This document shows, piece by piece, positions 46,409 through 58,655 of a DNA stretch of 64,000 nt (its first letter is position 1; each line of letters starts with the position of its first letter). The notes beneath the pieces were generated by a model that saw nothing but the letters and a program-made list of their open reading frames with translations, ran no database searches and was not told where the DNA came from. The position numbers and the translations under genes were made by a program. The stretch comes from Craterostigma plantagineum (lineage: Eukaryota; Streptophyta; Magnoliopsida; Lamiales; Linderniaceae): assembly GCA_027422505.1 (NCBI GenBank), contig JAPQWV010000005.1:13645501-13709500 (forward strand), read 5' to 3'.

Positions 46409-49349
46409 TGTAACGTCCCGTTTTCTATTACTTTATTTGCGCAGCCGTTATATTTTCACATAAAATTTTTCGCCTTTTTACAATCATACCTTTATACATA
46501 AACGGCGTACATCCGTTCTCATCACTTTCACACATAATATACATATATATTCACATATCATATTTCTTATGCATCCGATGAAAGACATTAATGGTTCTTA
46601 TACTACATGCACACGATGAACTTAGGGGAGTAGGTGAGAGCGTATCCGGCCAACCTTGAATCCATGTGTCGTATGACGATGCACTCTAAGTTGCCTGCTA
46701 AATATCTACAGCAACTGAGGAAACAATAATTCAGAGTATGATCGCAACATGTTATTCCATTATACAAATTATAATCGTATCCATAGCAGAAAATTCATTT
46801 CTTTCTTTCGTTTGTTTTTCATAGACATTTCTAAAGAATATACCATCATTCGTAGAACCCGTAGATTCACAATGCTCGTACTGTAAACATTTCAACGCAC
46901 GTAATCATCACATAATCAATTATCGATGTTTATCACATAACCATAGTCCATAAGATCATTCATGTAATCCATAGACCAATGCAAATTCTACATGATCATT
47001 ATTTCTGATACTTCCGTTATGAACCTGCTAGACTCGTACTATTGACCCCGTAGGGGCCCATGCATGGGACTCTGTAACTGTAAATATATTTTTGTGTGCC
47101 TGTACAGGACTCTGTAATTCCCCGATTTGTAGGAATGTAACCATAACTGTGTATCAAGTAGTCCGACGTCGTAGCAGTCATAACGGTTTCTCTTTTCCTT
47201 ATTATTCATATGCAATACTATACTTTCACCTGATATGACATATAAATTCCATACACCATCGAATCACACATGCTACACGTAGCACACTATGGCCACATAA
47301 TTCATGTTCAGTTCAAATATTACGTTTATAAGAAATCACCAATCATTTAATTTCACGTAAAGCACATAAAAACAGAACACATGTTGCATATCATACTCAC
47401 AATATGATTTAACGTCTCGTTCGTTACTCGACTTTATCCTTGCCCTTTTCAGAACTCGAACCTATTGAAATATTATTTATCAATAAATATAAAATCCAGA
47501 AAATATTGTGTATATGCATGACTATATTATGCATGATCTAATTTCTATCGGTAAAATTTTTTTTTTTTAATTAATAATTTTTTTTTCTTAAAATTACTGT
47601 TCATTCGCGAAATCACGCCAAAGTTACTGTTCACCCGAAAAATCACTATTCATTCGCGAAATCACTGTTCACCCGCGAAATCACTATTCATTCGTGAAAT
47701 CACTGTTCACCCGCGAAATCACTATTCATTCGCGAATTTACTGTTCATTCGCGAAATCCGCGAATTCGCTGTTCATCCGAAAATAAAATCACTGTTTATT
47801 AGCGAAGGTACTATTCGATTTTACTGTTCATTCGCGAAATGAAAAACACTATTTCTTCCAATTCTAGTAATCTTCGATCAAAGCAACCTTTTTACTTTGC
47901 GAATCAACCTATTTCACGATTCACGTAATTTCGCTCAATTCGCAAAGTTTCTTTCCAATTCGAAGAACCCTAATTTTAACAATTCCATAGATTAATTATC
48001 ATAGTTTAGAATTAATTTTCCTAAATTCAACACATGAAACTTAAATTCAAACTTAATTATCATAGCAAGAAAGACTTTCAAGAATCAATCCACTTTAAGA
48101 AATTATCATCATTATGAAATATTAAGTATTTAACATCTTTTATTTTACCGACCTTCCATTAACAAGAAAAATTCGTAAATTCTGTAACTTATCACCATCC
48201 AACTTTATTAAACCCTAGATCTTCAGACACTTAACCATTCATAAACCTAGCTCAAACACCGAAGTTTGTTAAGGAACTTAATACTCACAATATAAGGTCT
48301 TTGGAAATCTCCTTAGCTATACCATTTTATGTCAAATCTATATACTACATGATTTATACGATTATCATGCTTAGTAAGTAGAACATATAAAATCATTGAC
48401 GTATAACCATACCTTTGTAGCTTATTAAATTGCTTCACCTTTGTTTCCTCCTCCTTCTTTGTCACCTTACTTCTAAAAGTTCAACATACTTAAAATTTTA
48501 TTCTATTTAGTTCGTTGATTACAGTATTATTACACCTTGTTCTTTATCTCTTTAGGGTTAAATTTAAAATAATTGATATCCACGTTTTATCTATTGGCTC
48601 TTTCTTAACAACTCTTAGCAATCATTCTTATTAATTAATTATTTTTCACTCGTTTTCATGCCACCCTATGATTCCAATTTTAACTTATATGATTGGCAAA
48701 TTCATGAAACACTAACCTCCCAATTCGTCAAATGCTTTCACCTCGTGAATATATGGTTTTACTAATTATACTTCGAATTCTTTAGCCAACCACTTCACAA
48801 GTTATCTACTTGAGACTTTTTAAATTTCACGAATCATCCACTTTATGAGTCATCTCATATTTAGTATTATTTTAATCATTTCTACCCACTTTTAGAGTTC
48901 AACCTATTGGCCAAATATTATAATATTCTTCAACATTGAATCTGAATATGCAAACTTCCATCATGGTTCACGAATTCTTCTTCGATTCGTGAAATTCTTT
49001 CAACCACTCCCCAAGTCGCGAATCACTTCAATACACAACTCTAGTACTTCGCGAATCATTATTTCACGAATCATCAAGCTCGCGAACCTAATCCTTCACT
49101 ACTCTCATTTCACGAATTAACAACTTCACGCATCCTCTAATTTCACGATTCAATACTTCGCAAATCATCACTACACGAATTAATAACTTCACAATTTAAC
49201 ATTTATTCATATTACTAATTTCATTTCAACCATTCTAATTTATTATACCTCGGTCCCTTTCGTAATACTTATCATGAAATTATTTATACAAGTATATGAA
49301 CTCGTATAATGCATAAGATGATATATAATATTGATTTCGGTTCCTGACA
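46409..49349 (-). repeat. Gypsy-3 3' LTR (left copy)
   Basis: 2941 bp, AT-rich and non-coding. It contains the 19-bp tandem array at about 47600-47850 and a second zone of ttcacgaat/tcgcgaa motifs at about 48960-49200. Boundaries are fixed by the TSD and the polypurine tract. Confidence 0.97.
47597..47850. repeat. 19-bp tandem array with TTCGCGAA in Gypsy-3 LTR
   Basis: Units alternate between aaatcactattcattcgcg and aaatcactgttcacccgcg, so a 38-bp dimer underlies the array. About six clean 19-bp units are followed by looser ones. Read on the element's strand, each junction presents TTTCGCGAA or TTTCGCGGG. Confidence 0.88.
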
Positions 49350-49364
49350 ATTCTCCCCCTCTTA
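49350..49364 (-). other. Gypsy-3 polypurine tract
   Basis: The minus strand reads aagagggggagaat directly before the 3' LTR. The last codons of the polyprotein (stop at 49362) overlap it. Confidence 0.88.
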
Positions 49365-52300
49365 AAAAAAATTTCGACCTCGAAATTTCGTACCGTTATT
49401 AGGAAATAGCCATGGATATTGTGTCTTCATATTCTCTATCGTTTCCCAAGTAGCCTCACGAACAGAGTGATTTTTCCATCTTACTTTTACCATTGGAATT
49501 ACTTTATTCCGTAGCTGTTTCTCCGCATATTCCAGAATTTCCACTGGTTCTTCTACGTAACTGAGATCTTCGGAAACATTCACTTGTTCATCATGTAGGA
49601 CATGAGATGGATCTGACCTGTACCGTCGCAACATACTAACGTGAAAGACATTGTGTATTTGCGACAGTTCAGGTGGTAATGCAAGTCGATACGCTAACGG
49701 TCCAATCCTTTCAAGTATTTCATAAGGTCCAATATAACGTGGACTTAGCTTTCCTTTCTTTCCAAATCTTAAAACACCTTTCCACGGTGATATTCGCAGA
49801 AATACTTTCTCTCCAACCTCATATTCCATTTCCCGTCGATGTTGATCAATGTAACTCTTTTGTCGATCCTGAGCTGCTTTAAGTCGGTTCTTAACTACTT
49901 TTATCTTTTCCATCGTATCCTGAATTAAATCTGGTCCTTCTAACACTCGTTCACCTTCCATATCCCAACATATTGGGTTTCTACATTTTCGACCATATAA
50001 AGCTTCGTACGGTGCCATCCCGATACTAGAGTGGTACTGATTATTATAGGCAAATTCCATTAATGCTATATAGTCATCCCATGATCCTTTGAATTCAATC
50101 ACACATGCTCGAAGCATATCTTCTAAAGTTTGTATCGTTCTTTCCGATTGTCCGTCCGTTTGTGGATGAAACGCTGTACTAAAATGTAACTTAGTCCCGA
50201 GTGCTTCTTGTAAACTTCCCCAAAATCTCGAAGTGAACCTAGGATCTCGATCAGATACAATGGAGATAGGTACTCCATGTAGCCGAACTATTTCATTGAC
50301 GTATCTTTTCGCCAAATATTCCAATGTAGTACCCCATTTAAATGATAAGAAATGTGCCGATTTCGTAAGTCTATCAACAATTACCCAAACGGCGTCATTT
50401 TTCTTAGCTGTTGGAGGTAGACCATATAGAAAATCCATCGTTATACGCTCCCATTTCCAAACAGGTATGGGTAAAGGATGTAATTTACCAGCAGGTGCTT
50501 GGTGTTCGGCTTTAATTTGTTGACAAGTTAAACACTTTAACACGTATTCCGCCACGTCTTTCTTCATTCTTGGCCACCAATAATGCGATTTGAGGGTTTG
50601 ATACATTTTTGTACTGCCCGGATGCATAGCGTAAGGGGCAGTATGCGCTTCATTCATTATTTCCTGTCGAATGTTGTCAATATTGGGGACACATAATCGA
50701 CTATTAATCGTCATAACACCATTTTCATTTATGACAAACGACTTCGTCAACCCATGTTTTACTTTTTCTGCAATACTTGCCAATTTCTCGTCCTTAAACT
50801 GGGCTTGCTTTATTCGATCCAACATAATAGGATGAATTACCATTGAAGCACATACAACACCTACACCATTCACTTCTATTTCAATATTCATCTTCCTTAG
50901 ACTGATCAGATTCGATAATGAATATGATTTTCGACTTAATGCGTCTGCCACAACATTTGCTTTTCCTGGATGATACTCTATAGTGCAATCATAATCCTTT
51001 AACAGCTCAATCCATCGCCTTTGTCTCATATTCAATTCTTTCTGACTCAGTAAATACTTCAGACTTTTATGATCAGTGAAAATCTGAAATTTCGTACCGT
51101 ATAAGTAATGTCGCCATATCTTTAATGCGAACACTACTGCCGCTAATTCCAAGTCATGTGTTGGATATGATATTTCATACGGCTTTAGCTGCCGTGATGC
51201 ATATGCCACTACTTTTCCATGTTGCATTAAAACACATCCCAATCCTTGATGAGATGCGTCACTGTAAATCACACATCCATCTGTACCTGATGGAATTGTT
51301 AACACTGGAGCTGTTGTTAATCGCTTCTTTAATTCTTCAAAACTCTTCTGACAATCTTCAGTCCATTTGAATATCGTCCCTTTTCGTAATAATTTTGTCA
51401 TTGGAGCGGCTATCAAAGAAAAATTCTCTACAAACCGTCTATAATATCCAGCCAAACCTAGAAAACTACGAACTTCTGCCACGTTCTTAGGACTTTCCCA
51501 TTTGATTACTGCTTCAATTTTCTTAGGGTCCACTTGAATTCCTTCGCCAGATACCACGTGGCCCAAAAATACTACTTGATCCAACCAAAATTCGCATTTT
51601 GATAATTTCGCATATAGCTTCTTTTCTCGTAAAGTTTGAAGAACAATTCTTAAATGTTGTTCATGTTCTTCTTTTGACCTAGAATATACCAATATATCGT
51701 CTATGAAGACAATCACGAACTGGTCCAAATAGGGTCGAAAAACATCATTCATTAATGCCATAAAGACTGCAGGGGAATTCGTTAGTCCAAACGGCATAAC
51801 CAAGAATTCGTAATGTCCATATCTTGTTCTAAAGGCCGTCTTTGGAATATCATCTTCTGCAATCTTTATTTGATGGTACCCCGATCTTAGGTCGATCTTT
51901 GAAAAGACTTTAGACCCTTGTAGTTGGTCGAACAAATCGTCAATTCGAGGCAACGGATACTTGTTTTTCACCGTCACTTTATTCAACTGCCTATAATCAA
52001 TACATAATCTGAGTGTACCGTCCTTCTTTTTAACAAAGAGCACAGGCGCTCCCCATGGTGATACACTTGGCCTTATATATCCTTTGTCTAATAATTCCTT
52101 CAACTGTACCTTTAACTCATTCAGCTCTATTGGTGCCATTCGATATGGTGGAATAGAAATTGGTGCCGTGCCAGGTTGAAGTTCAATCGTAAAGTCTGTA
52201 TCTCGATCTGGTGGTAACCCAGACAAATCCTCCGGGAAAACATCAGGGTATTCATTTACCACGGCAATATCTTCCACCTTTAATCCACACAATCGTGTAT

Positions 52301-53870
52301 CTATAATATACGCCATATAACATTGACACCCTTTTCTTATCAATTTGGCTGCTTGTAAACTAGAGATCTGACATGCCGTCCATACAGTCTTTTCTCCTTT
52401 AAACACTATATGTGTTTGATCCGAAGGAAATAATTCAATTTCCTTTTTAAAACAATCTAGTTTTGCTCGATATCGAGACAGCCAATCCATGCCTAATATT
52501 ACATCGAAATCCGTTAAGGGTAAAACTAATAAGGTCGCCTGCATCTCTACCCCATCATTAACAATTTTACATTTCGGATATACTGTACTTATTATGACCA
52601 TCTCACCTGTTGGAAGTCTAACATTTACTTTATTTTCTAAAGTTTCGGGTTTATCATGTAATAATGATGCAAATGTTCGTGACATGAATGAGTGCGTTGC
52701 GCCTGGATCGAATAAAACATATGCATCAATATCACATATAGATAGCTTACCCGTGATTATACGTGACCCCTCTTTGGCTTCTTCACGAGTCATCGTGAAA
52801 ATCCGACCATGTGCTGGCTGTCCATAAGCTTGTCCTCCAGACTCTCCTCTTCCTGCACCACTGTTATATGATCCTCGGCCCCTTCCCCTTCCACGATTAG
52901 TGGAGGGTCCACTAACTCTTGATTGCTCCACTGTAGGTTGCGTTTGCGACATTGGACAATTTCTAGCCAAATGTCCACGTTGACCACATTTGAAACATTC
53001 GCCAGTGAGCCATCTACAAACACCCGTGTGATTCTTTCCACAATGTTCACACGCTGGTATTGGTTGAGAAATTCCGGTCCCTCGTCCAACAGTTCTGGTC
53101 CCACCCATACTGCTTCTGGCAGGACCACTGGATATGTTCATCGATCTCGATGGATTACCAACCTTTTTCAATTTTCCGCTCGACGATTCTTCACCTGCCC
53201 TCCTTTTACTACTTTGATAGTTTTTCGATTCTGTTTCCAACTTTTCAGCACGAATAGCTGCTGCCCTTAATCTGCCATAAGATTCCATATCAGAAGGAGT
53301 GATACGATTTCTAATTGTATATCGAAGTCCAGATTCAAATCTTCGACACTTATTTCTTTCAGTAGCAACCATATGAGGAGCATAACGGGACAGCTGATTG
53401 AACAACACCTCGTATTCACCTACGGACTTATTTCCTTGCTTAAGTTCCAAGAACTCCTTTTCCTTCTGATCCTTATAAACTTCTGGCATATAGGTGTCGT
53501 TGAATTCTCTTAAGAAATCCTCCCAAGTTAACACTGGAGGTTGTGCCATACTATCTGGAACTGTTTCCCACCATTCATATGCATGCCCTTGTAAGAGTGA
53601 CACTGCATAATCAAACTTCTCCGCTGGTGTACACTGCATCATATTAAAAACCCTTTCTGTTCTTTTTAGCCACGTTTCTGCCTCAGCAGGATCTGTTGTT
53701 CCCATAAAATCCACAGCACCCAATTTCCTAAGTTTATCATATCGCCTTTCACGGGGAATTGTCAGGGGACTTTCACGCTCATTACGCATAAGCGTATGAG
53801 ATGAATTAGATTCAGGTACAGCCGATCTTCCTCCTCCCCCTATCGTAGGTTCATCGTGTTCTACATGCAA
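49362..53870 (-). CDS. Gypsy-3 gag-pol polyprotein, 1502 aa
   Basis: A single open frame on the minus strand from 53870. Retrotrans_gag about residues 45-200 ([25 protein letters not shown]). Knuckle-like [12 protein letters not shown] about 275 and CCHC knuckle [14 protein letters not shown] about 291-304. Protease about 360-470 with FDPGATHSF at about 388, where retropepsins have D-S/T-G. RT about 590-760 with FIDDILVYS at about 720. RNase H about 830-960 ([19 protein letters not shown]). Integrase about 1060-1350: zinc region [12 protein letters not shown], core [27 protein letters not shown]. The C-terminal chromodomain-like segment about 1437-1490 ([29 protein letters not shown]) indicates a chromovirus, probably the Tekay/Del type. 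It would make particle proteins and all enzymes for copying and integrating the element. Proline in the protease active site may impair maturation. Confidence 0.97.
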   Translation of the reverse strand: MHVEHDEPTIGGGGRSAVPESNSSHTLMRNERESPLTIPRERRYDKLRKLGAVDFMGTTDPAEAETWLKRTERVFNMMQCTPAEKFDYAVSLLQGHAYEWWETVPDSMAQPPVLTWEDFLREFNDTYMPEVYKDQKEKEFLELKQGNKSVGEYEVLFNQLSRYAPHMVATERNKCRRFESGLRYTIRNRITPSDMESYGRLRAAAIRAEKLETESKNYQSSKRRAGEESSSGKLKKVGNPSRSMNISSGPARSSMGGTRTVGRGTGISQPIPACEHCGKNHTGVCRWLTGECFKCGQRGHLARNCPMSQTQPTVEQSRVSGPSTNRGRGRGRGSYNSGAGRGESGGQAYGQPAHGRIFTMTREEAKEGSRIITGKLSICDIDAYVLFDPGATHSFMSRTFASLLHDKPETLENKVNVRLPTGEMVIISTVYPKCKIVNDGVEMQATLLVLPLTDFDVILGMDWLSRYRAKLDCFKKEIELFPSDQTHIVFKGEKTVWTACQISSLQAAKLIRKGCQCYMAYIIDTRLCGLKVEDIAVVNEYPDVFPEDLSGLPPDRDTDFTIELQPGTAPISIPPYRMAPIELNELKVQLKELLDKGYIRPSVSPWGAPVLFVKKKDGTLRLCIDYRQLNKVTVKNKYPLPRIDDLFDQLQGSKVFSKIDLRSGYHQIKIAEDDIPKTAFRTRYGHYEFLVMPFGLTNSPAVFMALMNDVFRPYLDQFVIVFIDDILVYSRSKEEHEQHLRIVLQTLREKKLYAKLSKCEFWLDQVVFLGHVVSGEGIQVDPKKIEAVIKWESPKNVAEVRSFLGLAGYYRRFVENFSLIAAPMTKLLRKGTIFKWTEDCQKSFEELKKRLTTAPVLTIPSGTDGCVIYSDASHQGLGCVLMQHGKVVAYASRQLKPYEISYPTHDLELAAVVFALKIWRHYLYGTKFQIFTDHKSLKYLLSQKELNMRQRRWIELLKDYDCTIEYHPGKANVVADALSRKSYSLSNLISLRKMNIEIEVNGVGVVCASMVIHPIMLDRIKQAQFKDEKLASIAEKVKHGLTKSFVINENGVMTINSRLCVPNIDNIRQEIMNEAHTAPYAMHPGSTKMYQTLKSHYWWPRMKKDVAEYVLKCLTCQQIKAEHQAPAGKLHPLPIPVWKWERITMDFLYGLPPTAKKNDAVWVIVDRLTKSAHFLSFKWGTTLEYLAKRYVNEIVRLHGVPISIVSDRDPRFTSRFWGSLQEALGTKLHFSTAFHPQTDGQSERTIQTLEDMLRACVIEFKGSWDDYIALMEFAYNNQYHSSIGMAPYEALYGRKCRNPICWDMEGERVLEGPDLIQDTMEKIKVVKNRLKAAQDRQKSYIDQHRREMEYEVGEKVFLRISPWKGVLRFGKKGKLSPRYIGPYEILERIGPLAYRLALPPELSQIHNVFHVSMLRRYRSDPSHVLHDEQVNVSEDLSYVEEPVEILEYAEKQLRNKVIPMVKVRWKNHSVREATWETIENMKTQYPWLFPNNGTKFRGRNFF

Positions 53871-53970
53871 TGGTTCACTTATTGCCCTTCTCCTAAATAT
53901 GCAAAAAGGATTTCAGGGCAGACCATAAAAATGCACATACCATGCAAATGTCTACAGAACCTAAGACCTA

Positions 53971-53983
53971 GGCTCTGATACCA
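53971..53983 (-). other. Gypsy-3 primer binding site
   Basis: The minus strand reads TGGTATCAGAGCC, complementary to initiator Met tRNA, four bases from the LTR end. The leader to the gag start is about 100 bases. Confidence 0.92.
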
Positions 53984-53987
53984 TACA

Positions 53988-56931
53988 TGTAACGTCCCGT
54001 TTTCTATTACTTTATTTGCGCAGCCGTTATATTTTCACATAACATTTTTCGCCTTTTTACAATCATACCTTTATACATAAACGGCGTACATCCGTTCTCA
54101 TCACTTTCACACATAATATACATATATATTCACATATCATATTTCTTATGCATCAGATGAAAGACATTAATGGTTCTTATACTACATGCACACGATGAAC
54201 TTAGGGGAGTAGGTGAGAGCGTATCCGGCCAACCTTGAATCCATGTGTCGTATGACGATGCACTCTAAGTTGCCTGCTAAATATCTACAGCAACTGAGGA
54301 AACAATAATTCAGAGTATGATCGCAACATGTTATTCCATTATACAAATTATAATCGTATCCATAGCAGAAAATTCATTTCTTTCTTTCGTTTGTTTTTCA
54401 TAGACATTTCTAAAGAATATACCATCATTCGTAGAACCCGTAGATTCACAATGCTCGTACTGTAAACATTTCAACGCACGTAATCATCACATAATCAATT
54501 ATCGATGTTTATCACATAACCATAGTCCATAAGATCATTCATGTAATCCATAGACCAATGCAAATTCTACATGATCATTATTTCTGATACTTCCGTTATG
54601 AACCTGCTAGACTCGTACTATTGACCCCGTAGGGGCCCATGCATGGGACTCTGTAACTGTAAATATATTTTTGTGTGCCTGTACAGGACTCTGTAATTCC
54701 CCGATTTGTAGGAATGTAACCATAACTGTGTATCAAGTAGTCCGACGTCGTAGCAGTCATAACGGTTTCTCTTTTCCTTATTATTCATATGCAATACTAT
54801 ACTTTCACCTGATATGACATATAAATTCCATACACCATCGAATCACACATGCTACACGTAGCACACTATGGCCACATAATTCATGTTCAGTTCAAATATT
54901 ACGTTTATAAGAAATCACCAATCATTTAATTTCACGTAAAGCACATAAAAACAGAACACATGTTGCATATCATACTCACAATATGATTTAACGTCTCGTT
55001 CGTTACTCGACTTTATCCTTGCCCTTTTCAGAACTCGAACCTATTGAAATATTATTTATCAATAAATATAAAATCCAGAAAATATTGTGTATATGCATGA
55101 CTATATTATGCATGATCTAATTTCTATCGGTAAATTTTTTTTTTTTTTTAATTAATAATTTTTTTTTCTTAAAATTACTGTTCATTCGCGAAATCACGCC
55201 AAAGTTACTGTTCACCCGAAAAATCACTATTCATTCGCGAAATCACTGTTCACCCGCGAAATCACTATTCATTCGTGAAATCACTGTTCACCCGCGAAAT
55301 CACTATTCATTCGCGAATTTACTGTTCATTCGCGAAATCCGCGAATTCGCTGTTCATCCGAAAATAAAATCACTGTTTATTAGCGAAGGTACTATTCGAT
55401 TTTACTGTTCATTCGCGAAATGAAAAACACTATTTCTTCCAATTCTAGTAATCTTCGATCAAAGCAACCTTTTTACTTTGCGAATCAACCTATTTCACGA
55501 TTCACGTAATTTCGCTCAATTCGCAAAGTTTCTTTCCAATTCGAAGAACCCTAATTTTAACAATTCCATAGATTAATTATCATAGTTTAGAATTAATTTT
55601 CCTAAATTCAACACATGAAACTTAAATTCAAACTTAATTATCATAGCAAGAAAGACTTTCAAGAATCAATCCACTTTAAGAAATTATCATCATTCTGAAA
55701 TATTAAGTATTTAACATCTTTTATTTTACCGACCTTCCATTAACAAGAAAAATTCGTAAATTCTGTAACTTATCACCATCAAACTTTATTAAACCCTAGA
55801 TCTTCAGACACTTAACCATTCATAAACCTAGCTCAAACACCGAAGTTTGTTAAGGAACTTAATACTCACAATATAAGGTCTTTGGAAATCTCCTTAGCTA
55901 TACCATTTTATGTCAAATCTATATACTACATGATTTATACGATTATCATGCTTAGTAAGTAGAACATATAAAATCATTGACGTATAACCATACCTTTGTA
56001 GCTTATTAAATTGCTTCACCTTTGTTTCCTCCTCCTTCTTTGTCACCTTACTTCTAAAAGTTCAACATACTTAAAATTTTATTCTATTTAGTTCGTTGAT
56101 TACAGTATTATTACACCTTGTTCTTTATCTCTTTAGGGTTAAATTTAAAATAATTGATATCCACGTTTTATCTATTGGCTCTTTCTTAACAACTCTTAGC
56201 AATCATTCTTATTAATTAATTATTTTTCACTCGTTTTCATGCCACCCTATGATTCCAATTTTAACTTATATGATTGGCAAATTCATGAAACACTAACCTC
56301 CCAATTCGTCAAATGCTTTCACCTCGTGAATATATGGTTTTACTAATTATACTTCGAATTCTTTAGCCAACCACTTCACAAGTTATCTACTTGAGACTTT
56401 TTTAAATTTCACGAATCATCCACTTTATGAGTCATCTCATATTTAGTATTATTTTAATCATTTCTACCCACTTTTAGAGTTCAACCTATTGGCCAAATAT
56501 TATAATATTCTTCAACATTGAATCTGAATATGCAAACTTCCATCATGGTTCACGAATTCTTCTTCGATTCGTGAAATTCTTTCAACTACTCCCCAAGTCG
56601 CGAATCACTTCAATACACAACTCTAGTACTTCGCGAATCATTATTTCACGAATCATCAAGCTCGCGAACCTAATCCTTCACTACTCTCATTTCACGAATT
56701 AACAACTTCACGCATCCTCTAATTTCACGATTCAATACTTCGCAAATCATCACTACACGAATTAATAACTTCACAATTTAACATTTATTCATATTACTAA
56801 TTTCATTTCAACCATTCTAATTTATTATACCTCGGTCCCTTTCGTAATACTTATCATGAAATTATTTATACAAGTATATGAACTCGTATAATGCATAAGA
56901 TGATATATAATATTGATTTCGGTTCCTGACA
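53988..56931 (-). repeat. Gypsy-3 5' LTR (right copy)
   Basis: 2944 bp, nearly identical to 46409-49349. The same tandem array lies at about 55187-55440. It would supply the promoter for the minus-strand transcript. Confidence 0.97.
55187..55440. repeat. 19-bp tandem array, second LTR copy
   Basis: Identical in unit order to the array at 47597-47850, as expected for recently duplicated LTRs. Confidence 0.88.
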
Positions 56932-57600
56932 CGTTAAGTTTCTAAGCTACTTCTGGAAAACACTTTGGGGTAAGTTGGGAACGAAACTATTGTTCTCCAC
57001 TACAAGTCACCCGCAAACGGATGGACAAACCGAGGTAACAAACCGCACTTTGGGGGCTGTACTTCGGGCAATTATCAATAAAAACTTGAAAGGTTGGGAG
57101 GAGTGTTTACCTATTGCTGAATTTGCTTATAATCGTACAGTACATACATCGACGAAGTATTCTCCTTTTGAGCTCGTATATGGCTTTAATCCCTTGACTC
57201 CCTTAGATCTGTCCCCTTTGCCTACTAACGAAAAGTTCAGTTTAGATGGAGAAAAGCGGGCAGAAACGGTAAAGAAACTTCACGAACAAGCACGAGCCAA
57301 CATTGAGAGGCGCACTATGCAATATGCAAAGCAGGCGAACAAAGGCCGAAAGAAGATGGTATTTGAACCCGGTGATTGGGTTTGGGTGCATATGTGCAAG
57401 GAGAGGTTTCCCGCATCTCGACGAACCAAGCTACATCCTCGCGGCGATGGGCCTTTTTCAAATCATAGCACGAATTAACGATAACGCCTACAAGCTAGAT
57501 CTCCCCGGAGACTATGGGGTAAGTGCTTCCTTTAATGTGACTGACCTGACTCCTTTTGAATTTGATGTAGGTCAAGCTGATTCGAGGACGAATCATTTTC

Positions 57601-57613
57601 AAGAAGGGGGAGA
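57601..57613 (+). other. Gypsy-2 polypurine tract
   Basis: aagaagggggaga immediately before the 3' LTR start TGATACAATCC. It lies inside the reading frame that continues into the LTR. Confidence 0.88.
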
Positions 57614-58550
57614 TGATACAATCCAGGGCGCAAGCTCGAAAGACAACATGATGAGACAAAGAGAAACCCTCCGAAACATTAGTCCACCGAACGCGCTCGA
57701 AGGAATGGCCGGCCCGTTGACTAGATTAAGGAAGAAGAAGATGAATGAGGCCTTGAGCAAACTCTTTATGGAAACCCAAGATAATGAGGCTAATTCTCAT
57801 AAATACAGGCCCAAATCTATCAACCTTTTGGAAGTAACAAGGCCAACCAATTGACCCAAGAAGGAGCTGAAAAGAAGGCCCAATGAAAGTCAAGAAAAGT
57901 CAAACTCGTCCATGACCTTTCAAGTCCCATCTCAAGTTCAATGGAAGTGGTCCAAGTCAAGTTGGGATGGCAAATTCGTGGCATGCATGAAAGAAGCCAA
58001 AGAGTCATTCAAAAGTTCATCTTGAAGTCATCAAAATCCTCAAAAGTCACCTTGAAGTCATACATTGCATTAAGTCTTCATTTTTAGTCAAAGTAGTTTA
58101 TTTAATGCTTTTAGCCTAGTTCCTTCTATTAATAAGCTATGTATGGACGAATTTTAAATCAGAATTATCATTTTTGAACTTGTAAGGTTTTTCCTTTTCT
58201 CTAGCTCTCCGAGTGCTAGTTCGAGTCTTTGCAATTGACGTGCAAATACTTCCCGGCTTATCAACTAAACTCGTTCCATTTAGTTGTGGCGCCAAAACCA
58301 TCTTCACATAGCCTTCGTGATTCAAAGGTGATAGGTTTCATATACCTATTATTGATGGGTTCGTTAGGTCATAGGGGGTTGGGTATCCGGGACACTTCTT
58401 CGTGTGTGATTCAAAGGTGATAGGTTTAATATACCTATTGTTGTTGGGTTCGCTTGAGGGATCAGTTAGAAACATTTAGTTGCGTCTTTCGCCATTCAAG
58501 GCACGGCCTTTTCTAAGTGGAACTCGTACTCCCAATCGAGGTTCGCATCA
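57614..58550 (+). repeat. Gypsy-2 3' LTR, with coding tail
   Basis: 937 bp, ends cgaggttcgcatca, followed by TSD ggaag. The first 241 bases are open in the pol frame and encode GPLTRLRKKKMNEALSKLF, a motif found at the end of many plant Gypsy polyproteins; the remainder (57855-58550) is non-coding. Confidence 0.93.
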
Positions 58551-58655
58551 GGAAGCCACGTCGAACCGATCATCGAAGGCAGTGATATTGCGTCTCAGAG
58601 CCTCATAATCAGGTGTAGGCCCCAAAGATGACGGATCAAATGATGGATCAGCCAT
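58551..58655 (-). pseudogene. LINE-3 ORF1, N-terminal piece
   Basis: The minus-strand start MADPSFDPSSLGPTPDYEAL at 58655 is followed by RRNITAFDDRFDVAS, matching the LINE-2 ORF1 N-terminus. It is cut by Gypsy-2 at 58551 and continues at 41309. The 5' UTR extends upstream to about 58820 and shares gacggtgatggaagggtttt with the LINE-2 leader. Confidence 0.9.

Larger units (their letters stand above)
46409..56931 (-). mobile_element. Gypsy-3: recent, structurally complete Ty3/Gypsy element
   Basis: LTRs at 46409-49349 (2941 bp) and 53988-56931 (2944 bp) start TGTAACGTCCCG and end cctgaca (plus-strand reading), with the 5-bp duplication cgtta at 46404-46408 and 56932-56936. Removing the element and one cgtta restores the Gypsy-2 integrase frame between V and K. 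I count five substitutions and a few length differences in T-runs between the LTRs. Primer site, polypurine tract and one uninterrupted 1502-codon polyprotein are all present. Confidence 0.98.
42547..57854 (+). pseudogene. Gypsy-2 gag-pol pseudogene, split by Gypsy-3
   Basis: MADDENRQEVPNLFQRALAD starts at 42547. Gag: SIPSFQGKSDPEAYIEWEAK, ALAWWDKL. Zinc knuckle CFKCLGKGHIASQC near 43459. Protease IDGGSCTNCVS near 43726. RT: DGTWRMCIDSRAVNKITIKY near 44570, KIDLKSGYHQIR, then two adjacent TAG codons (44779-44784), then [20 protein letters not shown] and YFDDIMVYS near 44885. RNase [21 protein letters not shown] near 45325. Integrase: CIDCKHAKS near 46123, then SIVSDRDV at the Gypsy-3 insertion (46408), resuming [11 protein letters not shown] (56937) and [15 protein letters not shown] frameshift near 57440 follows, and the frame then runs into the 3' LTR, stopping at 57852-57854. 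A LINE tail also replaces part of the integrase N-terminus. Dead. Confidence 0.93.
41315..58550 (+). mobile_element. Gypsy-2: young Ty3/Gypsy element inserted in LINE-3 ORF1
   Basis: LTRs at 41315-42252 (938 bp) and 57614-58550 (937 bp) are flanked by the 5-bp duplication ggaag (41310-41314, 58551-58555). By eye the LTRs differ at three positions plus one single-base indel. Primer site at 42256-42267, polypurine tract at 57601-57613. The internal region is split by a LINE tail (about 45845-46082) and by the complete Gypsy-3 (46409-56931). Confidence 0.97.

Noticed and set aside
47597..47850. CRISPR-like array
   Set aside because: The 19-bp units are contiguous with no unique spacers, lie inside a eukaryotic LTR and are duplicated in the partner LTR.
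46409..56931. A plant virus or endogenous pararetrovirus
   Set aside because: The order protease-RT-RNase H-integrase, perfect LTRs, 5-bp TSD and chromodomain-like tail define a Ty3/Gypsy retrotransposon. No movement or coat protein is present.
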